Translations under genes and position numbers: made by a program
In this document: positions 23,101 through 34,157 of the stretch, one piece after another
How the letters are laid out: each line of letters begins with the position of its first letter
How positions within the stretch are numbered: position 1 is the first letter of the stretch
The notes under the pieces: generated by a model
The model's input: the letters and a program-made list of their open reading frames with translations, nothing else
Database searches by the model: none
Told to the model about the DNA's origin: nothing
NCBI GenBank assembly: GCA_910574455.1
Contig: CAJSYZ010000001.1
Location: 1,905,424 to 1,969,423, forward strand
DNA length: 64,000 bases
Reading direction: 5' to 3'
From: Trichaptum fuscoviolaceum
Taxonomy: Eukaryota; Basidiomycota; Agaricomycetes; Hymenochaetales; Trichaptaceae

Positions 23101-24346
23101 TTATTCGACGCCCTCCACCGTGGCGTTTGCAGGAGGCAGCTCCCAGAATGCGTCGTTCTGAGACATCAAAACGCCAGATTGAACGTAGAGGACGGCTGTA
23201 CTGCTCAGCGCATTCGGGAATGTTTTGTGTTCTGGTAGTGGCTTGCAAGCCCCTATAGGTGCTTTTGGAATGGCGATGCTGCCGCTGTCAGCAATACTAA
23301 TACGGGGTGCATGATGGAACAACTCGCGGACGAACCTAGCCTGTTTACGCAAGGGCTCTTCAGGTCAAGGATCCGCGCAGGAGTGCTATGTGGGGAAAGC
23401 GTGGAATGATGGCGATCTGAGTATGGGTTCATGGCGAATTGGAACACTCTCATCAGGAAAAGCGCACCTTTCGGTATATCTACGCAGTTCGTTCCCAATC
23501 AGGACCATTTGGGCCAGCTGTCCCTTGCTCCAGTTCACCCTGAGAAAGTTCTCATACAGTTCGAGATCGCAGTGAGGCATGAAGACGAGTGTTGGGCCGG
23601 CGAGCGCGCATCGGCCGTGCTACAAGTACAAGGGAAATGCGGTGCTCCGTCAGTTGCGGTGAGCATGCGGAGATCATACTGAGGCTCAAGCTCGGTGCCA
23701 GTGCCATTCGAGCTCGGAGTAGAACTCCCGAACGACAGCCGCTACCGGCGGCATGCGCAACGCGGGGAAGAGGAGATGTTATGATAACTTGCCTGGTTCT
23801 CGGACATGGTCTTGACGCCGAGGGATGCGAGAAGGGCGAGGTCAGCGGGCGAAAAGACCGGGTCGAAGGCTGATATGGGCACCGGCGTCTATGTGCGTAT
23901 GATATGAATAGGTGTTAACAAGAAATGAAAATAGGATAGGGTCGCGCTGTTTGGCCGGACTCACTCACAGGCGTTATCGTGTCCCTCATTTCGAGTAGGA
24001 AGCTGAGCTGGAAACGCGCCTGGTGGGACTCGCAGGGGCTGCCCAGTCCGAGGCAAAGTATCTGCTCCGGCTGCATGTTCAGGGTCCGCATTCCGTCCTG
24101 GACAATATCTATGTAGTGTAAAAACACCGTCCATCATTGAACATAATGTGCAAAGAAAAAAAAATAGACATTACCGATACACTTCCGGAGCCAGTCTCCG
24201 TCAGAGCGCAACTCGCTCAGTGTCTTTTCCACTGACTCCGCCGGGCTTGGGGCACACCTTGTCCCTCGGTTTTTTCTCTTCTTCCGTGCGACTTTCGTGA
24301 ACGTTGGGTCATCGTACTTGAAAGGAGCATCATCGACAGATTGCAT
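23101..24346 (-). CDS. SRR1-like domain protein
   Basis: The start at 24346 (MQSVDDAPFKYDD) is followed by a basic nuclear-type segment (KVARKKRKNRGTR). The SRR1 core then reads ILCLGLGSPCESHQARFQLS, ISAFDPVFSPADLALLASLG, TLVFMPHCDLELYENFLRVN and FPNALSSTAVLYV, ending in ATVEGVE. SRR1 was described in Arabidopsis (clock/phytochrome signalling), and fungal relatives (BER1 in yeast) are tied to microtubule and heme/proteasome phenotypes; the molecular activity is uncertain. About five exons are needed. One junction appears to use a GC donor (CAG|GCAAGT, intron 5' end at 23792). The ATG at 24397 is a possible alternative start. Confidence 0.8.
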
Positions 24347-25325
24347 GCGTTCATCCAATTCAGTCGTTATGATACAGAAGTCGCCTTCAAGAAGCAAAGA
24401 AGATGGGGGTGGCTAGTGAACGTTGATGCGGCCGTCCGTGTTGACTCAGGTTTGCCTCGGAAGCACGCGCCGGACTGTGCCCATTGGGAACGCACAACAC
24501 CCGCATACACCCACGTTAGTCTCTAACATCAATCGGCGAACAGACGAAGATACTATTTCGTTCGGAAGGCTCAGAAGTACTTGTATTCAATCTGAATGAC
24601 TGCCGAATCGGTGTATGTGGATGATAGAGATCTGGGGTAGTAGCACGGCTTTACCCATCAAATTTCAATTCCGCCTTTTTTTCAGTGTTGCGAAACTTGA
24701 GCGCATGTTATCCTCGTGCGAAGGTAGTCCCTGTCCAACCAGCCACGACTCTGGGTCGCTGTTCTTTCCTTGGATAAATCGATAAAATGCTTAAATCCAG
24801 ATAGCATTGCGATAACCGTATTGGTTACGATCGTCCTCATGTCACCCCATGAGTGCTGTATGGAGTGAACGAGGCACAGCTACTATTGAGTAGGGTGGTG
24901 ACTCTTCGGGTCGGTGTGATACGTGTAAGAAGTCAGAGTCTATAGTCTACCGCGAGGCATATCGTAAATGTCCCAGCTTCATTCGGCCTCCCATAGGTCG
25001 ATTCATCACACGGACAAGTCATCAAAGGAATCAGAAGATGCTGCTTCGACGCAATTTGGGAGAGAGATCTTATGATCGGTGCTTGGTAGGACATGTGCCT
25101 CATTATGACATCGTGACATGCATACATCGATAGAAAGCGCGATTACATGATCGTAGCAAGTAAATGAGAAGGTTCGAAGATTTAAGGTCCGTTAACAACA
25201 TTCAAATGTCCATTGGGTATAAAAGGTAGGGTATCGATATCTGCACTTCAACGTCACATCTGCATACGCGAGTTGTGTTGGACGGGCTATATAATGGTTA
25301 AGTTTGATGATTAAGTGTGGCATAC
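24347..25325. other. Gap with no recognised gene
   Basis: About 1 kb of AT-rich sequence holds only short ORFs without family features. It includes the promoter of the SRR1-like gene. I see no tRNA fold or repeat. Confidence 0.45.
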
Positions 25326-26356
25326 TTAACGACATACCGGAATCCACTTGTTCGGCCCGTTCGGAATACGACGGGCGCTTGACCGATGCAAAGAGCGTGT
25401 CTGATAGCGTAACGCGGTCAACGAGGGTCCCACATGCAGTTCGACTGCGGGTAAAGTACTGACCTCTGATGAGGGTGCATCATTGACGAGAGGCGTATCT
25501 TCGTCGTGGAAGACGTCTCGGAACTTGTCGAGAGATGAAGCAGGGCGCCATTCGGTCTTGGTGTATTGCTCGCTCTTGGGGCGTGGCGCGGCGACTTTGG
25601 TGTCGTGTCTGGGTGGATCTTTCGCTTCGGGTTGAGGTGTGACGACCTCTGCAATCATGGGCTCTGCAATAATGCCGCTCGAGAGTGTGATGGTAGGACG
25701 TCTGCGCAATGCGAAGGGCCGTTGGATGGCTGGAAGACTCGGTGCTCGGAAGAGGTTGCGGGGTTGTGTAACAGACTTGACCACTGGAACTTCTTCCTTT
25801 TCCTTGCAAGATTTAGCAGACGTCTTCCGCTGGTTCGAGAGGGTCAGAATCTCATTCGCGGGTTACAGCACGGAAATGAATGGTCGCAAGCAGCGATATG
25901 TAAGGACGAAAGGGGGGAGGAGTTGGAAGGAGTAATCTTTCATGATGGGCTTACATCTATATCATCGTGTTCAACGAGTGTAGTTGTCGAGCTTAAACCT
26001 GATGAGCTGAGAGAACAGCTGCTTTCCTTTGTGTGTAGCTCTACACGTACACCCGACGTTAAGTATTTCGTCAAAACACACGAGCTACAACGCAACTCAC
26101 GACTAAAATGTCTCAGGTAGAGCTCCCTTTGGAACTTCAAAGTTCGACTGGCACTGGTGTTCGCAGTTTGGGGTGACATGAAAAAAGCATGCATCTCCTC
26201 CCTGAGAAGACGTGCGTCTTTCTACGGATAAGTGAATTCTCGTAAGTAATAGCGTTTCATGAATGTAGCTGGAAATGACAGACATACCTCAGTTCTGACG
26301 GTTTTAGCGAGCTCCGACTTAGGTTCCTTTCCAAAAATCTTGAAAACTCGGAGCAT
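25326..26356 (-). CDS. Hypothetical protein, three exons
   Basis: An ORF chain in frame is supported by clean splice sites: exon 1 26356-26288 (MLRVFKIFGKEPKSELAKTV), exon 2 26221-25955 (KDARLLREEMHAFFMSPQTA) and exon 3 from about 25799 leftwards (EKEEVPVVKSVTQPRNLF), ending at 25326 in WIPVCR. The product is about 270 residues, basic and Ser-rich with no visible membrane segment. A GTATGT within the last codons could be a further donor, so the C-terminus is uncertain. I do not recognise the family. Context gives no hint beyond divergence from the ATG38-like gene. Confidence 0.4.
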
Positions 26357-26663
26357 TATGTCGGTGTATTGGCGGATGGCCGGGGGTAAAATGAACTTTC
26401 TGTGTGTGTGCCTGCTCTGAGCCCCAGACAACGACGATCTTTAATACTCGAGGTGCGCTCGGATTGTCTTTGATTTTCCGCATCTTGAGACAGAGAATTG
26501 CCTACTGTCTTTCCTCTATCCGATGTTTAGAGTGGTGAGACTGCTGGCGGATGTCGATAAAGAGTGCGGAATTTTGGTTCAGACTGGAGATCGTCTTAAA
26601 CTTGGCCCAAAGAGAAAGAAAAGAAAATGATCGACGCGCACAGCAAACCGGATGTTGCCGAGG

Positions 26664-26682
26664 CTTCAACTTCAAGTTGAAG
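26664..26682. promoter_or_regulatory. Perfect inverted repeat CTTCAACTT-C-AAGTTGAAG
   Basis: Two 9-bp arms pair perfectly around one C. It lies in the divergent promoter between the unassigned gene (start 26356) and the ATG38-like gene (start 26876), 194 bp before the latter. TTC/GAA spacing resembles a heat-shock element, but it could be any dimeric-factor site. Confidence 0.45.
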
Positions 26683-26875
26683 TTCAACCACTGGCAAGCC
26701 CTTGTCACACGTCACAGCCACATGCTTGTCACTTCAGCCTGCCCTTTTGGGAGGACTCGGACGGCTTTGTGCCTGTCACGGTGTGTTTAGAGCGAACAGG
26801 CTCGATGAGCCATTACCGTGCTCTGGCAGATACCTTTCTTCATCGACGTTACATTCATCCACCAGACCTGACAAT

Positions 26876-28498
26876 ATGTCGTCCTCGATATCAGACCTAG
26901 ACAGAGTAAGTCGACGCGTGCTGTTGATTGTAGAAGATTGTAAAGAGATTGTCGGTCTTTAGGCTCACGAACACGCGAACAGCGCCAGTGAATACTATTC
27001 GCGAGGTCTCCTTATCCTTGCAGCGGAAGAACACTACAAGGCTGCAGAGGCCTTTAATACCTGCGTCGAAAAAGCGACGGATGAGCATGTGAGGCAACCT
27101 GTAAAATCTCGTACTGGAAGACAGCTCATCATGTGGCTAGCCAAAGAACACTCTTCGAAAGCTTTATTCGCATCACAGTAATGCGGGGAAGGATCTACAG
27201 AGACGTATAGCGAAGCTGAAGGAGGAAGGAAAAGATCCATCGCTACCCCAGATCTCATTCATGCCACGAGCGAATGCGAAAGGAAGTGATCCTGGGTCCT
27301 CGCAGCGGAATCCTTTTCGGGGCCGCTCCATAGATTCCTCAACGAATGCCTTCGATGAGTCATTCATGCTCCTGAACCAACAGGTCAGTCATATCTATCC
27401 GTGATAGAAGCCTCATTCAAACTATAAGTCACTTATTCGTGTAGACGGAGCCTACCGGAGAAGAATCACCTTCCGATCTGTTCTGGAAAGTGACGGGAGA
27501 AATTATGGTCAATTTATCGCAACCGATGACGTTTCAGGCTGCTTTGGCCGCCTTAGATGCTGTAGAAAACCGCTCTACTTCGATGCAGCGAAGTGGCTCA
27601 TCTCGAAGTGCACAGGCGGAAAGCACCAATCAGTCATCCAAGACACGAAATGGCACATCGTCGAAGAGCCATCATACTTCTAAGGACGATGATTTTGCCT
27701 TTGTTGATGAAGGTAAGTCATTCGTTGTCCTCAGAGCCCTTACACTTGAAGCTCATGCATCTGCACAAGTAGAGTACGATTCCTCCGACTCATTCTGTCT
27801 TGTGCCGTCCTCGAGCGACACTGCAAATGAAACAACCCGACTGAAGAAAGAAAACATGTCCTTGAAGGCTCAATTAGAAGTTATGGAGAAGCAGATGACC
27901 TCAGTGAAAAACCAGATGAGGATTCGGAATGAGCAAGACCAACAATTACGAGATAACATCATCCTTGCGAGAAAAGAGGTATGCCCGATGCTGTGCCTCT
28001 CTCTATGAAAGACAGGATGCTGAATTGTCATGTTTCATGTACAGGCACAAAAAGCAATGGCTGCTTCAACCACTCTAGCAAATCCATCGGTGCAATCTAT
28101 GATGAGCCTTGCCGGTCTGAACATTAATAGCAACCCGCAACCAGCCGGTGGTCGAGACAGGGAAGCACAGTTGTTAAAAAGAATAAGAGAACTGGAAGAT
28201 GAAGCGCGAGGGGTACGGACCGAGAACGAGAAGCAGGTAAGATCTAATATAACAAACGCAAACCAGAACCTGGAGCTGTTCTTACTGACTCCGCATCGCC
28301 TGGGCTTCGCAGAAAGCGATGATCGCGAAGTTCCGTGAGAGGTGGGAGCGCTTGAAGGAGTCGGCGAAGCGCAAGAAGAGTGCGAAAGCGGCTGGAGCTG
28401 CGGAGTCATCGAGTGTGCGGGAGCGAATCGACGAAGACCCGGAAGCGGAGGAGGCAGCGGCGGCAGCGGCAGAGGAGGATAGTCGCGCTGACGCATGA
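26876..28498 (+). CDS. MIT-domain and coiled-coil protein, ATG38/NRBF2-like
   Basis: The start is at 26876 (MSSSISDLDR), and a short exon joins an N-terminal MIT-like three-helix segment (AHEHANSASEYYSRGLLILA; EEHYKAAEAFNTCVEKATDE). A Ser-rich linker with a second helical patch (FWKVTGEIMVNLSQPMTFQA) follows. A long C-terminal coiled coil (RLKKENMSLKAQLEVMEKQM; LLKRIRELEDEARGVRTENE) comes next, and an Ala/Glu-rich tail ends in DSRADA. MIT plus C-terminal coiled coil is the layout of Atg38 (yeast) and NRBF2 (animals), dimeric linkers of the autophagy PI3-kinase complex I (Vps34-Vps15-Atg6-Atg14). The family is fast-evolving, so this is a layout-based proposal; another MIT protein is possible. 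Confidence 0.6.
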
Positions 28499-29610
28499 AA
28501 GTATCATGCTTGTAATTCAGCATTACAGCAACCGTGCAAGACACACAAAAGGAGACTCATATCTGTCTGTAACACAAGGAGTGTAACGATAGCAAAATCA
28601 AGCGGACATTCAGGTTGATCATGTAAATCACTACTTATGTTTGTATCGATATTTATCAGTGAATTTTTCTGGATATGACAATCTTGTCGAGGGAGAATGA
28701 GATTTATAACATGCCAAGGGTATAGCAGGCGTAGGAAGGTGAGAAGTATCACTCCGATATTTGTGTCGTACGAGGAAGTTAAGAAGCAATGGTGTAATTG
28801 ATGTAAGCGATGTTATTGGCGTTATCTTGTTGATTTTTTCTCATTAGGCGGGGAAACTGTCCTTGGATGGAAGGATTTCGTACAAGCATGTTAGTCTCCT
28901 CCGGTGGTAATACCATGGGTGCCGATCTTCTGCGATCGAGAACATAGCCGCGACCGCCGAACGGAAGAAAGGAAGGAAGAGCTCAAGTGCCTGAACGGGT
29001 GGAAGTAAAGAAGCAGTCCGCTCTAGCGTGAACTCAGCATGCGGAGACGGAAGACAGCTATGCGGACGACTCAATGCCGGCCCGTCAAAAATAGGAGAGC
29101 ATGCCACTGAAATATCTGTGGGTGACAAACGGTGATATCTCGGATGGACAAAGTGTGAGTTTACCTTTCATAGGCAATGTCGCCCATGTTCGAGGCAGAA
29201 GCTCTCGAGGAGAGCCAAGACCAGCATAAGTTCAGGGACAGCAATATACACCTAACCGTGTAGAAACCTTTCACGACTGTTGACCGTCGCTATCAGATTA
29301 GATTGCTGGGAAAGTTACTTCATACTGAGTTGGTGGGTTCATGATTGGGATGTCAATATGCAGTCCACCAGCCCTTCTGTTATGCGGAGGCTCGTCGTCA
29401 TGATCGGTACGCAGGGATGTATTATGTCGGAATATGTAAGACGAATGAATTCCTACGGGTAATTTCTTCGACTTCGGTGGCAGTTCGAGAGTATCATGAC
29501 TGCAGTACAATACATTGATATTTTGCGGCTGCACACCTATTCTGGTACAACAAGACCTATGAAGCATTTAAGAGTAGTTTTAAGCAAGAGACAAAAGTGA
29601 AATAGTACCT
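28499..29610. other. Gap with no recognised gene
   Basis: About 1.1 kb lies between the ATG38-like and MOG1 stop codons. Minus-strand ORFs at 28844-29128 and 29298-29567 lack family features, and I could not join them across plausible splice sites. I treat the region as convergent 3' sequence. Confidence 0.4.
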
Positions 29611-30259
29611 TTATACGAATAAACCAAAGTCGTGAATGTGGAAAGAACGAGCGGCAGCTAAAAAGGCGTCTTTGGCTACGTTACGTTCCTGCAGACCCGT
29701 TCCACCTCCTTCAGACTTAACAGGGATATTCACGCTAAATACAACATCCACGTTTTTGCCTTCTACTCTGTACAAAGCAAGCAGAATCTGTACTTCATCT
29801 GCGGTAGGTCGATTAAATTTTTTGATTTCCTGTGTGCCTTCCAGAAGGATGGGTGCAGGCGTTGCAGTAGGCGAGAGGTTTGTGTTACTCGTAGGCACTT
29901 GAACATCGCCAACGACACTCAATGTCGCATCGTTGTCATGTGCAAGTGAATCAAAATGAAATCTACAGGAAGTCAGTATCAAGGCTAGGGCTGATCGACG
30001 TCAGCTCAACCTGGCCGCTGCTTCTGGTTCGCTTGGTTCGACTCGAGCAAGGATTTCAACGATAAAGCTGACGTCCGATTTAGGAGAGATGTAGACCTCT
30101 TGAGTATCAGGTACTTGTCGCAAGTCTCTGTCGATTTAGCTGGATAAGTGAATTGGGCGCAGCTACGCGATAGCCCATGGGAGCTCACGATGCGTCAATG
30201 AATGCCGTAGGAAGTACCATTGAAATTGCGCCGCCAAACAGCTGTCGGGTAGAGGACAT
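29611..30259 (-). CDS. MOG1: MOG1, Ran GTPase nucleotide-release factor
   Basis: Three exons from the ATG at 30259 give MSSTRQLFGGAISMVLPTAF, then DLRQVPDTQEVYISPKSDVS, then ARFHFDSLAHDNDATLSVV. This matches Mog1 order (Gly-Gly-Ala-Ile-Ser opening, the conserved Arg-Gln-Val-Pro-Asp-x-Gln-Glu segment, then the Asp-Asn-Asp region). The protein is about 185-190 residues, the family length. Mog1 binds Ran/Gsp1 and releases its nucleotide in the nucleus, supporting protein import. It shares a 218 bp divergent promoter with NDC80. It is functionally linked to the CRM1 genes through Ran, but no physical linkage of expression is implied. Confidence 0.92.
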
Positions 30260-30477
30260 GATTGACGTGGCTTTCAGGGTTCTGGGCGGTAGATGTAGGA
30301 GATTTGGAATTTCAGAAGTATTGAGAGTGCAGTATGTAGCTGAGTACCGGTACATTCAAGTTGTGACGGTGTGACTTACAGATAAGGAAAGTCGCGTTCT
30401 GTCACAGTGACATCCTAGTACGCGTGCATGTTGTTCCTCTCTCGAACCGCGATGCCTATTCGTTTCTCCTTGCCATC

Positions 30478-32818
30478 ATGGATTCTGCACGGCGAGGCCC
30501 GCCATTTCAACCCCTCGATCCTCAATCAAACATGAGATCAAACATGCAACCACCTATGACAGTCAAGAAGTCGGCAGGACCAAGCAGAATGAGACAGTCA
30601 TTCGCTGGTCCTCAACAATTTCTAGGAGGACCTCGCCATTCTCTATATCCGTCTCAGAGCTTGAATGTCCCTCCCAGTGCACAGAAACCTGGTCCTTCAG
30701 CGTATGGTAGAACACCGATGCGCAAGTGAGCACTGCGTTGCATATGTTTAAGCACTGAACCGCTGTACTGACAGCATAACAGCAGTGTGATGCAGAAGGG
30801 GTCGGCTTGGGGCAGCGGTCGACAATCTATGATTCCACCCACTCCAGTTGTACCCAGCCACACGCTCAAAGATCCTAGGAACAACCGTGACAAGGCTGTA
30901 CAGCAGCAAATGCGGAACACAATATTTTCTTGGTTACAAGAGAGTCAATTTCAAGGGACAATATCCAGACAGACGCTACTTTCACCAACAGCAAAGGACT
31001 TCAGGGGAATCTTCGAGCACCTGATCAATCTTCTGGATCCTATGTACATTTTTGGAGAGAAAGGCAGGAAGTTCGAGGACGAAGTAGTGCCGCTACTCAA
31101 AGCTTGCCAGTACCCCTTCGCAGACTCAATCGACAAAAAGTGGCTCGCTGCGCCAGCGAGTATGCACTCGTGGCCCTCCCTTCTCGCTATGATGCACTGG
31201 CTTGTAGAGCTGTGCAAGGTAAGGTCAACCTCCTCAGTCTGATTCTCGCAAGCTAAATTTACAGAAAACAGGCTCGGTTCGCTTATCTAGACAGCGGTGA
31301 CCCAACGCTACAAGATGTAGAACAAGTGCCCACTGTATTTGATGATGACCATCACCATAATGCGCTAGCAATACAGTACATCGGGGACGCCTATGGAGCC
31401 TTTCTATCTGGTGCGGATGATTTCATCGAACAGGATCAATTCTTAGAAAATCGTTATGGTATGCATCTTCTATTCTTTTCTTTGTGCCCGATGTTTGACT
31501 TTTTGCTTCTCTTCCCTCAGTAAGCAAAAACGAAACTTTGCTACAGGAGTTAAATGCTCTGAAGAACGAACATGAAATGCTCGCTTTAGAGTACCACAGA
31601 CTTACCGAGAAGCCCGTAAGTCGACCATTTCCTACTAATAGCTTAAATTAATTGATTTTACTAGCCACCGATTGTCGAACTGGAAACTTTGAATAAATCG
31701 ACAAGGAACGATATGAGGAAGTTTGAGGAAGTGATCGCTCACTATGAAGGACGGAAGAAGAAGGTTCTCGATGCGATTGCTCGAGAAGAAAAAGATATAG
31801 CCTCAGAGAGTAAGTTGATGATTGTCCCTTCTGGAAGTGACAGTAGCTAATAGTGTCTAAAGCCGCTAACCTACAAAGGATGAGAGAAGAGCAAGAACGA
31901 CTTGATTCTATTGTCAAAGACCAAAACCTCAGCCCCGAGGAAGTGGCTCAGATGAACAGCGAACAAGAACAACTATCTCGAACTCTGGAGGAATTGAGAA
32001 AGAAGAGCATGGAGACAAGCACTCATATGCGATCACTAGAAGTCTCATTGGCAAAACGTAGCGACAATGTTGAACAGGCGATCGACGAGTACACCGTGTT
32101 CCTGGATAAACTTGGCCTTTTTCCCACTGTTCCCCCGCCACTCCATCCAACGAACCTCTGCCTCGAAGTCAACTTTGCTTCTTCGGATCCGAAAGAACTT
32201 GTCAGGACAGTTGACGGCCGAGGAGCCGATCTAAAGAACGTCATAAAGGGGGCGCTGGACGCGGTCGCTGACTATAAGCGACGGGAAATTCAGAGATTGG
32301 AAGATGAGGTTGTGAACATAGAGCAAGAGCTGGACGAGGTAATGGTGGAGACGGAGCGAATCACAGAGCAAATACTAGACACAGAAAAGCGCGTGGGGAA
32401 TATACATGAAGAAGCAGAAGCTATCCGAGTGGTGAGTGCATTATCTTTGTCTTCTTTTTTCTCCCACTGACAGAAGATGCCCCAGGCCACACAATATGAG
32501 GCTTCTGTGAGCAATGCAGAAGTGGAAAGAATGCAAAAGGAACTTGCGAATGCGAGGACTGTGGCGCTTGCGAATGGTGTTGGTATGAAATCTCGCTTGC
32601 AAGCCCTTCAGTTTGCGTAAGTGTCCATATGGTCGCTATCGCGAATGAAAATACTAATGCGTGTATATAATAGGTACCAGGAACAGATCGAGCGGGTTGA
32701 TCGACTGAAAGATGAAACGATACGGATGATACTGAAAAGCAGTAGTGACATGGCAGCATTCAAAGAGGAGGTGTCAACGCACCTCAACACGCTTCGACAG
32801 TATACGGATGAAAATTAA
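30478..32818 (+). CDS. NDC80: Kinetochore protein NDC80 (HEC1)
   Basis: The start at 30478 (MDSARRGPPFQPLDPQ) gives a basic, Ser/Pro-rich N-tail of about 100 residues, the microtubule-binding and Aurora B target region. A calponin-homology domain follows (TIFSWLQESQFQGTISRQTL; FEHLINLLDPMYIFGEKGRK; HSWPSLLAMMHWLVELCK). A long coiled coil makes up the rest (MREEQERLDSIVKDQNLS; LEDEVVNIEQELDEVMVE), ending HLNTLRQYTDEN. Ndc80 pairs with Nuf2 in the NDC80 complex to couple kinetochores to microtubules. About nine exons carry the frame; internal boundaries are approximate. An in-frame ATG at 30424 exists but gives a non-conserved extension. Confidence 0.93.
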
Positions 32819-34157
32819 CACGCCAGATTGTCTTTTCTCTTCCATGTTGTACTCTGGAGTGCATTGTTGTTGTATACCTCTGTTAACTTATTTTTTTATC
32901 TGTGTAGGATCTTTTCAGCGGATAGATATGCAAAGTCCTGATATATGGAATACCGTGCTGACGGATATTTACTTCGACCTGTTCGGCATATTCAGCGAGG
33001 AGATGGGCCCAGCTGCCAGTACCATGGTACACTGAGCGTGCCGGACTTAGCCGGGGCAGCCCATAAAGGAGATGTGTTCAGTGGGTTGCTGTTATTGGCC
33101 TCCCACACCTTGCACATCGACCACGTCGACTCGCATCCGACTCCGCGACCGCTGTCGAGAAATGAACAAGTACCTTGGTAACACCTCCAATAGTGTATCT
33201 TCAACTGGCCTACATGTGGAGTGATGATGTCGCCACGGCTCGCAAAGGTACTCGTTACGGTCTCTCTGCCTCACACGACAGCTTACCGTGTACTCGAACA
33301 TACCAGGGAGGGAAACCAGCCAAGAACAAAAATTGTACGGCACTCCCGCATAGCCTCTATCTCTCATACTGGTGGCCGTGTGTGATGCGCGTTGTCCCCT
33401 TGGTCGGTTTCGGGAGATATCAGGGCCCTCAGACCCGCCGTGGGTCGAATGTCGCCGCAACGGGTAGACTGCTCGCATCCGGCCTTAGAAATCGAAGTTA
33501 TACGAATAGGAAAGCTCGTCAGATATTGCCGCCGCTCTGCATCAACTACCAATGAGGGACTTTGCATATTCTTATGTCCTCTGTCCTCATCTCCTGCTGG
33601 CGATGGCGCATCTCTTGGGAATGCACTCGGTACTAATGACGCGGTACGGTAAAGCGTACCGTTGTTAATGTTGCCTCTGCTATGGGTCTGCTCTATATCT
33701 CTGCCGAAGATGGATACTTTCGTCTCTGGGCCTTTCACTTTGCGGTCATGCTCTATATTCTCAATTTCATGCAGAAAGCCTTTGCAAAAACTCTGGATGT
33801 ACAGCATATTGTTTGACTAGAGTGATCGAAATCTCGACAGGTATAATATATACAAGGAGAATACTTGTTCTCTCTATATGTTAGCCGGAAGCGATCTGGC
33901 AGCTTGCCGAATCCATGGGAGCGCCTCTCATGCACTTTCTGGGAATGCGCCATTGCTGTTCAAAGATTGGGCCCATCACTATCGCGTGGTATGAAATGAG
34001 ATTTCAAGACCTTTGATCTCACGGAAACCGTTGCTGGTGTGAACGGATAAGGATCGAAGCTGTGGCTCTCCTCCTGGACATTTAAGATCGGAGGAGAGCG
34101 GTTCAGACTCCTTGCTCCGAAAGTCGCCCATCCCTTCTACCCAAGGCTCTCAACGAT
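32819..34157. other. Gap with no recognised gene
   Basis: About 1.3 kb follows NDC80. ORFs on both strands (for example 33175-33555 + and 33364-33807 -) overlap, share no family motif, and could be chance frames or gene relics. The right end (34020-34157) is the promoter/5'UTR of the membrane flavoprotein gene. Confidence 0.4.

Noticed and set aside
32819..34157. A gene after NDC80 built from 33175-33555 or 33364-33807
   Set aside because: The two strands give equally long frames, with no motif, no convincing splice chain and no family resemblance.
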